Assembly: GCA_025454835.1 (NCBI GenBank)
Contig: JALONQ010000003.1
Coordinates: 131,273 to 195,272, forward strand
Direction of reading: 5' to 3'
Length of the DNA: 64,000 nucleotides
DNA from: Bacteroidota bacterium
GTDB taxonomy: Bacteria > Bacteroidota > Ignavibacteria > UBA10030
Shown: positions 53,856-63,457 of the stretch, piece after piece
Layout: each line of letters begins with the position of its first letter
Numbering within the stretch: position 1 is the stretch's first letter
Notes under the pieces: generated by a model
Seen by the model: only the letters and a program-made list of their open reading frames with translations
The model's database searches: none
Told to the model about the DNA's origin: nothing
Program-made: the position numbers and the translations under genes

Positions 53856-55868
53856 CTAATCTCCGTACCGCACCCTGCCGTACCGGTCGGTCTTGTAGAC
53901 CCACATGCGGTTGCTGAAGTTCGACACGGTCGTCCCTCCGACAAGATATCCCCCGTCCGAGGTCCTGCAAAGACTCCGAGCATACGCATTACCGCTGCCG
54001 CGTACGCGCATCCATTCCTTGTTCCCGAAACCATCAATGGACAGCAGAAAGGAGGTCTCAGGCGACCCATCGACATGATGTCCTCCGGCGGCCGCATACC
54101 CGTCCGAAGGCCTCGCAACAGCCGCCGCGGCGAAATGATACCCCGCTTCTCCGTAGTCCTTCACCCATTCGACATCACCGCCCGTCGAGACCTTCGCCAG
54201 GGAGATGGTGGCTCCCATGCCCGTTTGACGACTGCCGCCGAGAATGTACGCTGACGCCGGCGTCATCGACATCGATCGCACGTCCCAGGGGAATTCCCGA
54301 TACCAAGCCGTGTCTCCGGCGGCGCCAAGATCTGCGAGCCACGATGTCTGCGGAGCGAACACAAGCGAATCGCCGATGGGAGTGTATGCCCCCGCCAAAG
54401 AGACCGAGCCATCCGACCGCAAGCCGATCGACCCGATCTGCAGGTCTCCGGTGCGTCGGAAGATCTGGGTCGAGACCGTGTCGCCCGAGCTCGTGAGTCT
54501 GACCAACCAACCTTGCGGGAAATTTGCCATCGGGGGAGGGTCATGCTGAGGAATAACAGAGCCGGCGGCGAAGATGGACCCGTCCGACGCCACGGCGACA
54601 CACGAAAATCCCTGTGCCACATAGGGGGCGAACACCCTTGACCAGAGCAAGCTTCCGTCGGCCCCCAGCTTCACCGCGGCCGCTCCGTTGGCTTGCGTAA
54701 CGCCAACGACAACAAAAGAACCGTCCGGCGACTCAACACCCCGCCCATCGTACATCGGCACTGCCCGCTCCCACTCGATCGCCCCCGATCCACTCAGACG
54801 GGTCACACGCACTTCATTGGAGGCGCCGAACGATTGACCGACAACGACGTATCCTCCAGCTGATGCCTCTAGAACGGAGTGGACCAAGCCCGCGTCGTTC
54901 GGCGCAATGATGCGCTCAAACGTCTCGACCGTTCCAAATTCTGCTGCGGAACTCCATCCGCTGTGTCTTCCAAGAGAATTTCCAGCGCGCACTCTCCAGG
55001 AAAAAAGAGATGTAGGCGGATGGTCCCACCGGACAGACGTATCGGCCGTAGAAAGGAGTGTTGGAGGTGTGTCGGGAAACTCAGAGATCTCGACGTCGTA
55101 CGATACCGCTTCCGGCAGAGCACGCCAGGTGAGGGTGGCCGAGGTTGTTCCCACGATGGCGCCGCCCAGCGGGCCGACGGGCACAGGGTAAATGGAGGCG
55201 CTCGTCGGTACCACAACCCGGATCTCCTCGGACCTTCCAGTCCGTCCTGAGCTGTCGAGCGCCACGGCCGAAAGTGTGTGAGCTCCCCCATCGGCCCAGT
55301 AACCGGCCGACCACGTCGTGGTGAACGGCGCAACATTCGTCGACACCAAGGCCTGACCATCCACAAAGAACGTGACCAGCCGGACACCGGTAAGGTCCGA
55401 CGGCTCGAGCGAGAGCGTGACAGGTCCGCCGATCGTCCCACCATTTCGAGGGTACGAAAAATGCAGGGCCGTTGCGGATGTGTCGACGCTGACCTCCACG
55501 GGCGTGGATGTCGCTTCGTTGGCGTTTTCGTCAACCACCCGTGCCGTTAGCGCATGCACCGATCCATCGGCGAAGAACCCCGGGCTCCAGCGAGACTCGT
55601 ACGGCATCGTCGTCGCTATTCCCACCAGGACGGAATCGACGAAAAACTTGACCGACACGATGGGCCTGGTGTGCTGCACAGACGCCTGGATGCGCGTCGA
55701 GTATCGAAGGGTGTCTCCGTGCGTAGGAGCGACGATCCGGATGGAGAGGGCATCGGCCACTGCGACCGGAACCTCAGTCTCTTCGCAAGAGGCAATGGCG
55801 AGGATCAACGTGGTGGCCGTGATCCTTGCCCAAGCGAGACGCGTCTTCGACATCATGGGATCATTCAT
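53856..55868 (-). CDS. Large surface lipoprotein with Ig-like, FN3-like and propeller regions
   Basis: This 670-residue protein has a lipoprotein signal (LILAIASCEET). Two similar ~95-residue Ig-like modules follow (VSVKFFVDSVLVGIATTMPY and VRLVTFFVDGQALVSTNVAP), then one FN3-like module (SATLTWRALPEAVSYDVEIS). The last ~350 residues are repeats of the form GGYVVVGQSFG / DGSFVVVGVTQ / DGSIFAAGSV, which suggest a beta-propeller. No catalytic motif seen. The start overlaps the stop of the upstream gene as ATGA; MSKTRLAWA at 55853 is an alternative start. Probably exposed on the outer membrane. Confidence 0.82.
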   Translation of the reverse strand: MNDPMMSKTRLAWARITATTLILAIASCEETEVPVAVADALSIRIVAPTHGDTLRYSTRIQASVQHTRPIVSVKFFVDSVLVGIATTMPYESRWSPGFFADGSVHALTARVVDENANEATSTPVEVSVDTSATALHFSYPRNGGTIGGPVTLSLEPSDLTGVRLVTFFVDGQALVSTNVAPFTTTWSAGYWADGGAHTLSAVALDSSGRTGRSEEIRVVVPTSASIYPVPVGPLGGAIVGTTSATLTWRALPEAVSYDVEISEFPDTPPTLLSTADTSVRWDHPPTSLFSWRVRAGNSLGRHSGWSSAAEFGTVETFERIIAPNDAGLVHSVLEASAGGYVVVGQSFGASNEVRVTRLSGSGAIEWERAVPMYDGRGVESPDGSFVVVGVTQANGAAAVKLGADGSLLWSRVFAPYVAQGFSCVAVASDGSIFAAGSVIPQHDPPPMANFPQGWLVRLTSSGDTVSTQIFRRTGDLQIGSIGLRSDGSVSLAGAYTPIGDSLVFAPQTSWLADLGAAGDTAWYREFPWDVRSMSMTPASAYILGGSRQTGMGATISLAKVSTGGDVEWVKDYGEAGYHFAAAAVARPSDGYAAAGGHHVDGSPETSFLLSIDGFGNKEWMRVRGSGNAYARSLCRTSDGGYLVGGTTVSNFSNRMWVYKTDRYGRVRYGD

Positions 55869-57379
55869 GGCGCTCGCTTGTACCTCCAGACCTCTCTTCC
55901 GAACGCACAGACGATCTCCAGGGGGGACGTTGAAACGATCTCCGCCCCCACGGCGGCGCCGGCGGCGAACGGCTCCGGCGATATGTCAAACCAGGCTTGG
56001 CCGCCGTTCGTTGAGACGGTAAGCATCGCCGAAGAAGCGATGCAGACGCAGGACGCGGTTTGCCGGTGAGACGTGTAGATGAAAGGATATCCTGCAATGC
56101 CGTACGCCCGCAATTGCGACCACGTCTGACCGTGATCAAGGGACCGCATCATGCGCAGTCGCAGCGACCCGTCCCAGTTATAGTCCTGGAGATAGACCTT
56201 GCCCGCGTTGTCGACATGCATGACAGCGTTCTCGGGTCCTCGACCGGTCCACGTGATCTCATTCCAGCTCGACCCCGAATTTACCGAGACGTACGACCCG
56301 TGAGCACCGATATAGAGGACCGACGGTAGTGCCGGGTCAATGAAGAGCCGGGGTGACAGCCCGACGATCGCCGGGGGCGATGGAACGGGGGCCCAGCTCG
56401 CGCCTCGGTCGGTGGTCTTGTATAGCGTGTTGTACTCCTTCGTGACATACGCTGTCATGCTTTCTGTCGGATGCATGACGATCGACGCGATCGAGTCTCC
56501 CGTAATGCTCGTCGGGCTCCACGAGAGACCCCCATCCGTGGAAACAGAGACGCCGTTGGCCGACGTCATCACGATGTTGGGAGAAGGCCGGAATCGCGCA
56601 AATTCTCGGACGATCGTGGAGGAAGAGATGGACATTCCCGCATTGGCCTGGCTCCACGTCGACCCTCCGTCGCTCGACGCCTTGATACCGATGCCGGCTT
56701 TGACGCCGACGAGGATCGATGCAATATCAGGGCTCGCGGAGAATGCGGTAATGTCCGCAGCGACCGAGAGAAGGCGCCACCATTCGACGACGACCGTGCA
56801 AGTGTCTCGATCGAGCACAACGTTCGAGCTGTCGCGCACTTCGGCGATGATGTTCGTCTTCCCGAGTCCCGTCACTTCCACGAGCCCGGTCTGTGTAACG
56901 GTGGCGACCGCACCGTCGGTGGACGACCACTGTGTGGGAAAGGTGGGCGAATAGTAGAGCTGGTATGACTGGCCGGAAGCCAGACGAAGCTGGCGGGGGG
57001 CAAGAGAGAGAGCATACTGACCCACAAAGACCATCGCTGTGTCGCGGTCGAGCGCGGCGCCGTCCTGGTCGGTCACGGTGACAACCGCGATCGTCGCTCC
57101 GCTGGCCTTCGCCGTGCAGACCCCGTCCTGATCGATGGACGCAATAGCACTGTTCACGACCTCCCAGCGAACGGGAAGTTCAGACGACGTACCCGCGACC
57201 GTCAGGTCGAAGGAGAAGGCCGTCCGCTGGCCCACGTACGCCTGCACGATCCGTGGATGGATCTCGATGGAAGCCGTAACTCTCGGGCCGGTCGGGTCCT
57301 CTTTGCACGAGAGGCTCAACGCAATGAGAATGGAGAATGCGATGGGGATCAGAGGTCGCGTGGGCATCATGTGAACCAT
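55865..57379 (-). CDS. Surface lipoprotein with BIG2 domains and BNR/Asp-box propeller
   Basis: This 504-residue protein has a lipoprotein signal (FSILIALSLSCKEDP). Two bacterial Ig-like (BIG2-type) repeats follow, ending SIDQDGVCTAKASG and TVTQTGLVEVTGLG. A propeller then carries about six Asp boxes (SSDGGSTWSQ, STDGGLSWSP, TTDRGASWAP, VNSGSSWNE, SLDHGQTWSQ, STNGGQAWFD). Asp-box propellers occur in sialidases and photosystem-assembly-type proteins; sialidase catalytic residues are not evident. It is coupled to the next lipoprotein gene, so the two probably act together at the surface. Confidence 0.83.
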   Translation of the reverse strand: MVHMMPTRPLIPIAFSILIALSLSCKEDPTGPRVTASIEIHPRIVQAYVGQRTAFSFDLTVAGTSSELPVRWEVVNSAIASIDQDGVCTAKASGATIAVVTVTDQDGAALDRDTAMVFVGQYALSLAPRQLRLASGQSYQLYYSPTFPTQWSSTDGAVATVTQTGLVEVTGLGKTNIIAEVRDSSNVVLDRDTCTVVVEWWRLLSVAADITAFSASPDIASILVGVKAGIGIKASSDGGSTWSQANAGMSISSSTIVREFARFRPSPNIVMTSANGVSVSTDGGLSWSPTSITGDSIASIVMHPTESMTAYVTKEYNTLYKTTDRGASWAPVPSPPAIVGLSPRLFIDPALPSVLYIGAHGSYVSVNSGSSWNEITWTGRGPENAVMHVDNAGKVYLQDYNWDGSLRLRMMRSLDHGQTWSQLRAYGIAGYPFIYTSHRQTASCVCIASSAMLTVSTNGGQAWFDISPEPFAAGAAVGAEIVSTSPLEIVCAFGREVWRYKRAP

Positions 57380-57427
57380 ACCAAGTGTGCTGCACTGTCG
57401 AAATTGACCGTGTCCCGGAACGCAAAG

Positions 57428-57465
57428 ACCCGCACGAAGCTCTCTCGAGAGATCTCTATGCGGGT
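57428..57465 (-). terminator. Possible terminator after the GT39 gene
   Basis: ACCCGCA (57428-57434) pairs with TGCGGGT (57459-57465), with a second small palindrome (CTCTCGAGAG) in the loop. On the minus strand it is followed by CTTTGCG, a weak tail. It lies between the GT39 gene and the propeller lipoprotein gene; the rest of that gap holds nothing recognised. Confidence 0.3.
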
Positions 57466-57603
57466 TTCATGGTCCTGGGGCTCGGCCTCGTGTGCGGACG
57501 TATGTCGCCGCCGGCATCCCCCCATAGGATGAATGTAATGACTCGGGAATTCCCGAGGTTGTCAAGGAGAACGTCCCGAGAGGAATCTCGAAAACGCGAA
57601 TCT

Positions 57604-59148
57604 TTAGTTGAAGATCTTGAATTGCGGCCAGGCGGCCGTGAGATCGACGCGCGGCCGGTGAGCAACGTAAATGGGGATGCGCTGCTGAGGCCGGGTGCAG
57701 AATTCGCACTCATGCACAGCCACTTCCTCCACAGACTCAAACAGCCGTTCCAATCCGGGCCGGTCGACGTAGACAGCGATGAAAACCGTTGCCGAGGCCT
57801 GCGGCGGTCCCCACATGTGATAGCTGTTGTGCGTGGCGTAGACCCGTGGCAGTGGGAATTCGCGCGCATACACTTCCAGTGCACCCGCCTCGCCGTAATT
57901 CGTGCTGACAATGACAGCCCCACTCCGTTCGTCCGGCGGCAGGGACGAATAGATCCGGCTCACCTCTTGTGCAAGCTCACGCCATCCCAGCCGGTCGCCG
58001 AGCCATTGCGGCAGCGGGTCCCCCACCTTGCCCGACTCGACGCTGAAGTTCCAGCCGATCGCGCGGAGATACGACTGCGTCGACTCGGGGGAAAGGGCCG
58101 GTGTTACGACGGGAGCCGCCGCGACAGCGCCCGCGAGGAGCACCACGATCAACGATGCCTCGACGGCCAACCGAGGTCCGCGTCGGCCGATCAAACTCAC
58201 GGCCGCGGCACCGGCAGCGAACAGCACCGGATAGATCGCCATGATCCGGTCCGGTCGGCTCGAACCGCTGACGATCATCACGAGCAACAGGAATACAAAG
58301 GCCCAGCCGAAGCATCGCAACGGTCGCAACCGCGGCAGTCCGAAGAGCGCCGCCCCCCCGATCATCCAGAGCGGCGCGGCCGCCGGACCGTTGAACAGCA
58401 ACTGGCCCGCCAGAATGCCACCCGCCGACGTTGGGATGTTCTTGTTGGTCATCGCATTGCGGTAGAACTCGAGCGATGGAAACCCGTGCGCAAACTGCCA
58501 CACGAGATTCGGGAGCACGATCAGCGCCGCGGCAAGCGATCCCAGGGCGAACCATCGGTTCCACAGCAGTCGTCGCGCGGACGAGGCGAGCACACCAAGC
58601 CCGACGGCAACCACGTAGAGCACCATTGTGTGCTTCATCTGCAGTCCGAGCCCGACGAGTGCGCCGATCCAGAGCCAATCACGCGTCCGCTCCTCCTGCA
58701 GCAGCCGCACCAGCAGAAGCACGACCCCAGTACAGAGGAAGATCTCGAACGCGTTCATCGAGTAGAAGCTCCCAAAGAGCAGGAAGACCGGCGATGCGAC
58801 GGCCGCAAGCGCGGCGATGATCATGGACGTTCGTCCGCCTCCAAACCGCATGGCCAAGCGCCCGGTGAGAAACACCGTGCCTGCGATGGCCATGGCCGGG
58901 AGCAGCCGGAGGGCCGGCAGTGAATCACCAAGGACCCCGCGAACAAACGCCAGCAGGACGATCGAGAGAGGAGGATGGTCCACATATCCCCAGTCCAGTC
59001 GGTCAGCGCAGGCGACGTAGTACACTTCGTCGATGAAGTACCCATAGTGCCCGAGGGAACTGGTGACGAGATGATAGACAACAAGCGTCAGGGAGATGGC
59101 ACTCAGAATGAGGACATCGGTGCGCCGGAATGGTTGGGTCTGTGTCAT
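57604..59148 (-). CDS. ArnT/PMT-type family 39 glycosyltransferase
   Basis: This 514-residue membrane protein has ten or more helices. The first periplasmic loop carries the acidic catalytic pattern YGYFIDEVYYVACADRL followed by GYVDHPPLS, characteristic of GT39/ArnT-like transferases that use polyprenyl-linked sugars. The C-terminal ~130 residues form a periplasmic domain with two cysteines (CEFC). Acceptor could be lipid A, another lipid or a protein. Start at MTQTQPFRR; an in-frame Met eight codons upstream is less likely. Confidence 0.88.
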   Translation of the reverse strand: MTQTQPFRRTDVLILSAISLTLVVYHLVTSSLGHYGYFIDEVYYVACADRLDWGYVDHPPLSIVLLAFVRGVLGDSLPALRLLPAMAIAGTVFLTGRLAMRFGGGRTSMIIAALAAVASPVFLLFGSFYSMNAFEIFLCTGVVLLLVRLLQEERTRDWLWIGALVGLGLQMKHTMVLYVVAVGLGVLASSARRLLWNRWFALGSLAAALIVLPNLVWQFAHGFPSLEFYRNAMTNKNIPTSAGGILAGQLLFNGPAAAPLWMIGGAALFGLPRLRPLRCFGWAFVFLLLVMIVSGSSRPDRIMAIYPVLFAAGAAAVSLIGRRGPRLAVEASLIVVLLAGAVAAAPVVTPALSPESTQSYLRAIGWNFSVESGKVGDPLPQWLGDRLGWRELAQEVSRIYSSLPPDERSGAVIVSTNYGEAGALEVYAREFPLPRVYATHNSYHMWGPPQASATVFIAVYVDRPGLERLFESVEEVAVHECEFCTRPQQRIPIYVAHRPRVDLTAAWPQFKIFN

Positions 59149-59229
59149 GCATGCGTTCCGTAGGCATCGCATCCGAGCCGGCTAGGCCCGGAAGTGCGTC
59201 GATGGTGGTTCCAATTGACCTGATGCGAG

Positions 59230-59550
59230 CTATTGAGCGTCGTAGGCAGCGAGGGCTGCCGGGAGGACCTGAACGACAACATTGCCGGCCGCCGGAAGCC
59301 CGACGAGAACGGCGCTGATGATCTCCTCGCGCGAGGCACCGGCCCGTTTGGCAAGACCGACGTGGAACGGAACGCCACCCTCGAGCCGCATCGCTGCCAG
59401 CACCGCCAGGTAGGCGAGCGCTTCGGTCTTCTTGTCCAGCGCGCTGGCGCCGCCGAGGCCTTGAACGGCGGACATCCAAGCTTGGGCGTGCCTAGGGGCT
59501 TCATTGATAAATGCTTGAAACGAATGGCTGACGCCAGAGATGTTTGACAT
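59230..59550 (-). CDS. Carboxymuconolactone decarboxylase (AhpD-like) family protein
   Basis: This 106-residue helical protein starts MSNISGVSHSFQAF, with CCGGAG upstream. The family pattern is visible in KKTEALAYLAVLAAMRLEGGVPFHVGLAKRAGASREEI, read in parts, and the hydrophobic ending PAAGNVVVQVLPAAL. The CxxC redox pair of AhpD is absent: the position reads GVPFH. So it is not a peroxidase reductant. Part of this gene is copied at about 53471-53515. It is followed on the same strand by the GT39 gene. Confidence 0.83.
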   Translation of the reverse strand: MSNISGVSHSFQAFINEAPRHAQAWMSAVQGLGGASALDKKTEALAYLAVLAAMRLEGGVPFHVGLAKRAGASREEIISAVLVGLPAAGNVVVQVLPAALAAYDAQ

Positions 59551-59702
59551 GACGGCTCCGGTTCGTTGTGTCACATGTTGAAGTGGGACATGCGTCGGTA
59601 CATCAGCTGAAATGATGAAAACTCCTCTCAAAAACACCTCTCGCAGCGACGCAGTGACCGCGGCGGAAGATTGGAATTGGATAGAGGCCCTTGTCGCATC
59701 AA

Positions 59703-61130
59703 TCACGTCATTTCATTGTGAGCCTTCGTGTTCCGCTCTTTCGCTTGGAGGACATCCACCACCACCAATGTCATGTCGTCGTCGAGCGGGTCTCCCGGCC
59801 GCTTGCCCGACCAAGAGAGCACGCCGTCGATGATCGCCGTTGCGGCGGACTTGGCCGTAGCGGGATTCTCTTGGCCGACCAACTCCAGCAGTCGCTCATC
59901 GCCAAAGAACTCTCCGCTGCGGTTCCGCGTCTCCACCAGCCCGTCCGTGAAGAGCACCAGGCGGTCTCCCGACGCAACGGGCTTTTCAGCGTTCTTGAAC
60001 GTGAGTCCCGCGAACGGACCCAAGATCGTCCCGCCTCCGGTGAGGACGGAGGGCGTGCCCTTCGAGCGTCTCCGGAGGATCGGCGCCGGATGTCCGGCAT
60101 TGGCATACCGAAGTCGCTGACGCTTGGTGTCAAGGAACACGGCGCACGCCGTCACAAATCCGTCCCCCACTTTTCCATGCAAGATCCGGTTGAGTTCTCC
60201 CAGCACCCGTGCCGGGTCGTCGACATGATCGGCCTGCGCTGCGAACGCTATCTTGAGCATCGACCCGATCAGCGCCGCTCCCACGCCATGGCCGGAGACG
60301 TCCGCGATGAGAATGCCGGTGCCGCGGCCGTCGATCACGTGGATATCGTAGAAATCCCCGGCGATTGCCGTCATCGGGAGATACCGGGCGGCGAGGGAGA
60401 GGGCCTCCGGGGCCGTGAGGTCCGTCGGCAGGTTCGACTGCTGGATGCGCCGCGCGATCGAAAGCTCCTGTTCGACCGCCAGGAGGTCCCTCTCATTCGA
60501 CACGAAATGCCGCACGGCGACGAACCCAAGCCCAAGACACAGCAGGAGAAATCCACCGTTCGAAAGATTGACCGACCAAGGGAGCAGATGGATGCTCATG
60601 AGGTTGTCATGCGAGATGGCCAGGAACAGGATCAGCAGGCCGCCGCGCACGACGAGCAGGTCGGTCGCTTCACGCTTCTGCGGAAAGGCGAGATTGACGA
60701 TCCCGACGAGGCACCACGCAATGACAAGGGCAATGGAGATGCTGGCGTCCGAAAAGGTGGCCCCGGTGGCGACGTCGACAGCGACAAGAACGATCGCATT
60801 GACGACCGACGACCAGAAGACCAGCCGCATCGACTGCCAGAGTCCCGGTCCGAAGATCTGCAACAGAAAGGCGGCCAGCGGAATGGGGAGGACGTACGTA
60901 AGGACCGCGTGCACGTAGGGGAGGTCGAACGGAAAACCCAGGACCGACCGCATGGTCTCTGTCTCTATCAGCCAGCGCAGTCCGTAGATCAGGCTGAGCG
61001 CGCCGAAACTGGACAACGATCGGTCTCCGCCGGTTCGGCGGAAGAGGGACACGATGATCGACGCCGCTCCGACGAGCGCGACCGCGAACGCCCCGGCGAT
61101 GCCGGCGAATTCTGATTGGAATGTGGACAT
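59703..61130 (-). CDS. Membrane-bound PP2C-type (SpoIIE/RsbU) phosphatase
   Basis: This 475-residue protein has about seven N-terminal membrane helices (residues 5-215), a short coiled linker (EQELSIARRIQQSNLP) and a SpoIIE/RsbU phosphatase domain. Metal-binding acidic motifs are AGDFYDIHVI and LIADVSGHGVGAAL, followed by YANAGHPAPIL and FTDGLVETRNR, and a final DDDMTLVVV. Such proteins dephosphorylate anti-anti-sigma factors in partner-switching systems. No STAS-domain or anti-sigma kinase gene lies next to it, so the partner is elsewhere. Confidence 0.92.
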   Translation of the reverse strand: MSTFQSEFAGIAGAFAVALVGAASIIVSLFRRTGGDRSLSSFGALSLIYGLRWLIETETMRSVLGFPFDLPYVHAVLTYVLPIPLAAFLLQIFGPGLWQSMRLVFWSSVVNAIVLVAVDVATGATFSDASISIALVIAWCLVGIVNLAFPQKREATDLLVVRGGLLILFLAISHDNLMSIHLLPWSVNLSNGGFLLLCLGLGFVAVRHFVSNERDLLAVEQELSIARRIQQSNLPTDLTAPEALSLAARYLPMTAIAGDFYDIHVIDGRGTGILIADVSGHGVGAALIGSMLKIAFAAQADHVDDPARVLGELNRILHGKVGDGFVTACAVFLDTKRQRLRYANAGHPAPILRRRSKGTPSVLTGGGTILGPFAGLTFKNAEKPVASGDRLVLFTDGLVETRNRSGEFFGDERLLELVGQENPATAKSAATAIIDGVLSWSGKRPGDPLDDDMTLVVVDVLQAKERNTKAHNEMT

Positions 61131-61217
61131 GCGCGCTCGCTAATTCATTTTCGACATCTGCCTTGGCGTTCTTGACGGGACACCTACCAGATCCAGATGT
61201 CTCTTTTGCGCGGCTCG

Positions 61218-62414
61218 CTACAGCCGGCGCATCCAGCGCCAAAGTTCTTTCATCGAAGGCTCCTTCCCGTACATCAGAATGCCAAGCTGGAAGACCTTCC
61301 CCGCCGCCGTGCGCATCAGCCAGATTGCTCCCGCAAGGAGCAGAAGGGATGCCAGCACGTGCCACGACGGAACGTCTCCCAGCACCAACCGTCCGGCCAT
61401 CGCCGCCGGCGCGGTCGCCGGGAAGAACGACAGCGCCAGTGATACGGTCGATCCTGCATCCTTGACCACCGCGATCGCCGCGATGACGGTCACGACGATG
61501 GGCAACAGCATCAAGGATCCCTTGGCCGACGTGTTCGGGTCGTTGATCGTGGCGGCGAGCCCGGCGAAGAACGTGTTCCACATCAAGTAGCCCCCAAGCC
61601 CGAACAGAGCCAGTTCCGCCACGAGTAACGGGTCGGTGATGCCCGCCGGGATCTCGAGCATGTCGCCGAAGGCGCCCGAGATGCCGATGAACAGAAGCGA
61701 GGACACCACATAGGTCACGGTCGAGGCCATCGCCAACGCCGAGAGGCCCAGGATCTTTCCGTCGATCCATTCCTGTGGCGACACGGCGGAGATGATCTGC
61801 TCTGTCACCCGCAGCTGCTTCTCGCCCGTGATCGTCACGAACTGATACGCAAACCCCACGAACAGGCCGATGATCATCAACCCGATGATGATGCCCGCGG
61901 CGATCTTTTCCGCGACACCGGCCGGCCGGCTTCCCTTTGCGTCGTAGGCCACCCGCAGGTCGAACGGCCGGAACGTGTCGGCCACATTGTCCGGCGTCAG
62001 ATTCAAAGCACGGACCTTCGTCTCGGTTCGGGCCTGAGTCAGCCGCCGCTCCACCTCCTCCGACCAAGAGGGGGGCCGAAACACCGTCAATTCAGCCTGG
62101 TCGACGCTCTTGATGACGAGCAGTCCGTCGATCACCTGTTGTCCTACGGCCTCACGCATCACCTGTTCACTGTCGGGAGGGACAGAGCGAAAGACCAGGC
62201 GGCTGTCGGCCGGAACAGTGAACGGGAGCAGGTCGGCGTGCACGATGGCGATCGCCACCGGTTCGCGGTCCGACCGGTCGAGCCACGCCTTGCCGCCCCA
62301 GACCAGAAGTCCGATGCCGCAGGTCACGGCGAGGGCCAAGATCTGGTCCTTGAGCTTGAACCAACGGCGGAATTCCCACAGCGCGATCTCGAACACCGTG
62401 CGCGAGCGGCTCAT
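61218..62414 (-). CDS. ABC-2 transporter permease (NatB-type)
   Basis: This 398-residue protein has one N-terminal helix, a large extracytoplasmic domain (residues ~45-180) and five to six C-terminal helices, as in NatB/ABC2_membrane_3 permeases. Landmarks are KLKDQILALAVTCGIG at the start and QLRVTEQIISAVSPQEWIDG before the second helix. The last ~63 codons are duplicated at 53279-53470. The ATG overlaps the stop of the ATPase gene, so the two form one exporter; in Bacillus, NatAB exports sodium. Confidence 0.9.
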   Translation of the reverse strand: MSRSRTVFEIALWEFRRWFKLKDQILALAVTCGIGLLVWGGKAWLDRSDREPVAIAIVHADLLPFTVPADSRLVFRSVPPDSEQVMREAVGQQVIDGLLVIKSVDQAELTVFRPPSWSEEVERRLTQARTETKVRALNLTPDNVADTFRPFDLRVAYDAKGSRPAGVAEKIAAGIIIGLMIIGLFVGFAYQFVTITGEKQLRVTEQIISAVSPQEWIDGKILGLSALAMASTVTYVVSSLLFIGISGAFGDMLEIPAGITDPLLVAELALFGLGGYLMWNTFFAGLAATINDPNTSAKGSLMLLPIVVTVIAAIAVVKDAGSTVSLALSFFPATAPAAMAGRLVLGDVPSWHVLASLLLLAGAIWLMRTAAGKVFQLGILMYGKEPSMKELWRWMRRL

Positions 62415-63361
62415 GATCGCCCCTCCTGGTGTTGACGCGCAGAATCGGCCCTGACCGTCTGGACGTAGATCTCGTGCAGCGTCACGGGCTGCGAATGGAC
62501 GGCGGTGATGGTCACCTTCGACGCGACCGCCGCCAGAAGTTCGTTGAGACGCTCTCCCTTCTTCAGATGGAGCGCGAGCCGGCCGTCGGTCATGCGCTCG
62601 GCCTCCACGACCGCCGGGAACACCCTGATCGCATCGAGATCGGCCGGACCGTCAACCGTGACCAGCACGGTGTGCGTCGACCGGGCCTTCTCCTTGATCG
62701 ACGTGATCGTTCCCTGCAGCACTTCGCGGCCGTGATTCATGAGCAACACCCGGTCCGCGAGTCGCTCGACCAGGTCCATCTGGTGTGCGCTGAGCAGGAC
62801 CGTCGTGCCGCCGTCGCGAAGGGAACGGATGACCTCGACGAAGAAGTCCTGATTGATCGGATCGAGTCCGGAGAAGGGCTCGTCGAGAACAGCGAAGGCG
62901 GGGGCGTGGAGGATCGACGAGACGAACTGGACCTTCTGCTGGTTTCCCTTCGAGAGAGTCTCGAGTTTGTCGGAGGCGCGATCGTGAAGGCCGATCTTCT
63001 CAAGCCACGTTCCCGCCGCAGCGGTCGCCGCCTGACGCGTCATGCCGCGCAGGATGCCCATGTAGACAAGTGTCCGCTGGATCGGCATGTCCTTGTAGAG
63101 GCCGCGGTCCTCCGGCAGGTAGCCAAGGTCGCCAGCGCGCACGCGGCCGTTAGCACCTTCGGCGAGAGCGTACCGTATCGAACCGGAATCAGGCTTCACG
63201 ATCCCGAGAAGCATTCGGGCGGCAGTCGTCTTGCCCGCGCCGTTCGGTCCCAGGAGCGCGAAGATCTCGCCTTCGTGTACCTGGAACGACAGGCGGTCCA
63301 CTGCGCGAACGCTTTGGAAGTCCTTCGTGATGCCATCCACCTCGAGGATCTTGGAGAGCAT
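62411..63361 (-). CDS. ABC transporter ATP-binding protein (NatA-type)
   Basis: This 316-residue ATPase has Walker A (GPNGAGKTTAARML), a Q-loop region, the signature LSKGNQQKV, Walker B AFAVLDEPFSGLDP and the H-loop SAHQMD. A C-terminal extension of ~90 residues (DUF4162-like, e.g. LHLKKGERLNELLAAVA) is typical of NatA/drug exporters. Start at MLSKILEV, set by GAGG upstream; an in-frame Met lies six codons earlier. It is coupled to the permease gene by a four-base overlap. Confidence 0.92.
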   Translation of the reverse strand: MLSKILEVDGITKDFQSVRAVDRLSFQVHEGEIFALLGPNGAGKTTAARMLLGIVKPDSGSIRYALAEGANGRVRAGDLGYLPEDRGLYKDMPIQRTLVYMGILRGMTRQAATAAAGTWLEKIGLHDRASDKLETLSKGNQQKVQFVSSILHAPAFAVLDEPFSGLDPINQDFFVEVIRSLRDGGTTVLLSAHQMDLVERLADRVLLMNHGREVLQGTITSIKEKARSTHTVLVTVDGPADLDAIRVFPAVVEAERMTDGRLALHLKKGERLNELLAAVASKVTITAVHSQPVTLHEIYVQTVRADSARQHQEGRS

Positions 63362-63457
63362 GCGATTCCTCTTTTTCATTCACGGTCCCAATGACGAGAG
63401 ATACACGGAGCCGGTGACTCTGCAGCCGATCAGACTCCAAGGGGGTGACAAATGGCC

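Noticed and set aside
57337-58923. 528-codon plus-strand frame opposite the GT39 gene
   Set aside because: It is antisense to a well-supported transferase, is Arg/Gln/His-rich and has no domain; a typical shadow frame in GC-rich DNA.
59691-61115. 474-codon plus-strand frame opposite the SpoIIE phosphatase
   Set aside because: It is charged, low-complexity and antisense to a clear phosphatase gene.
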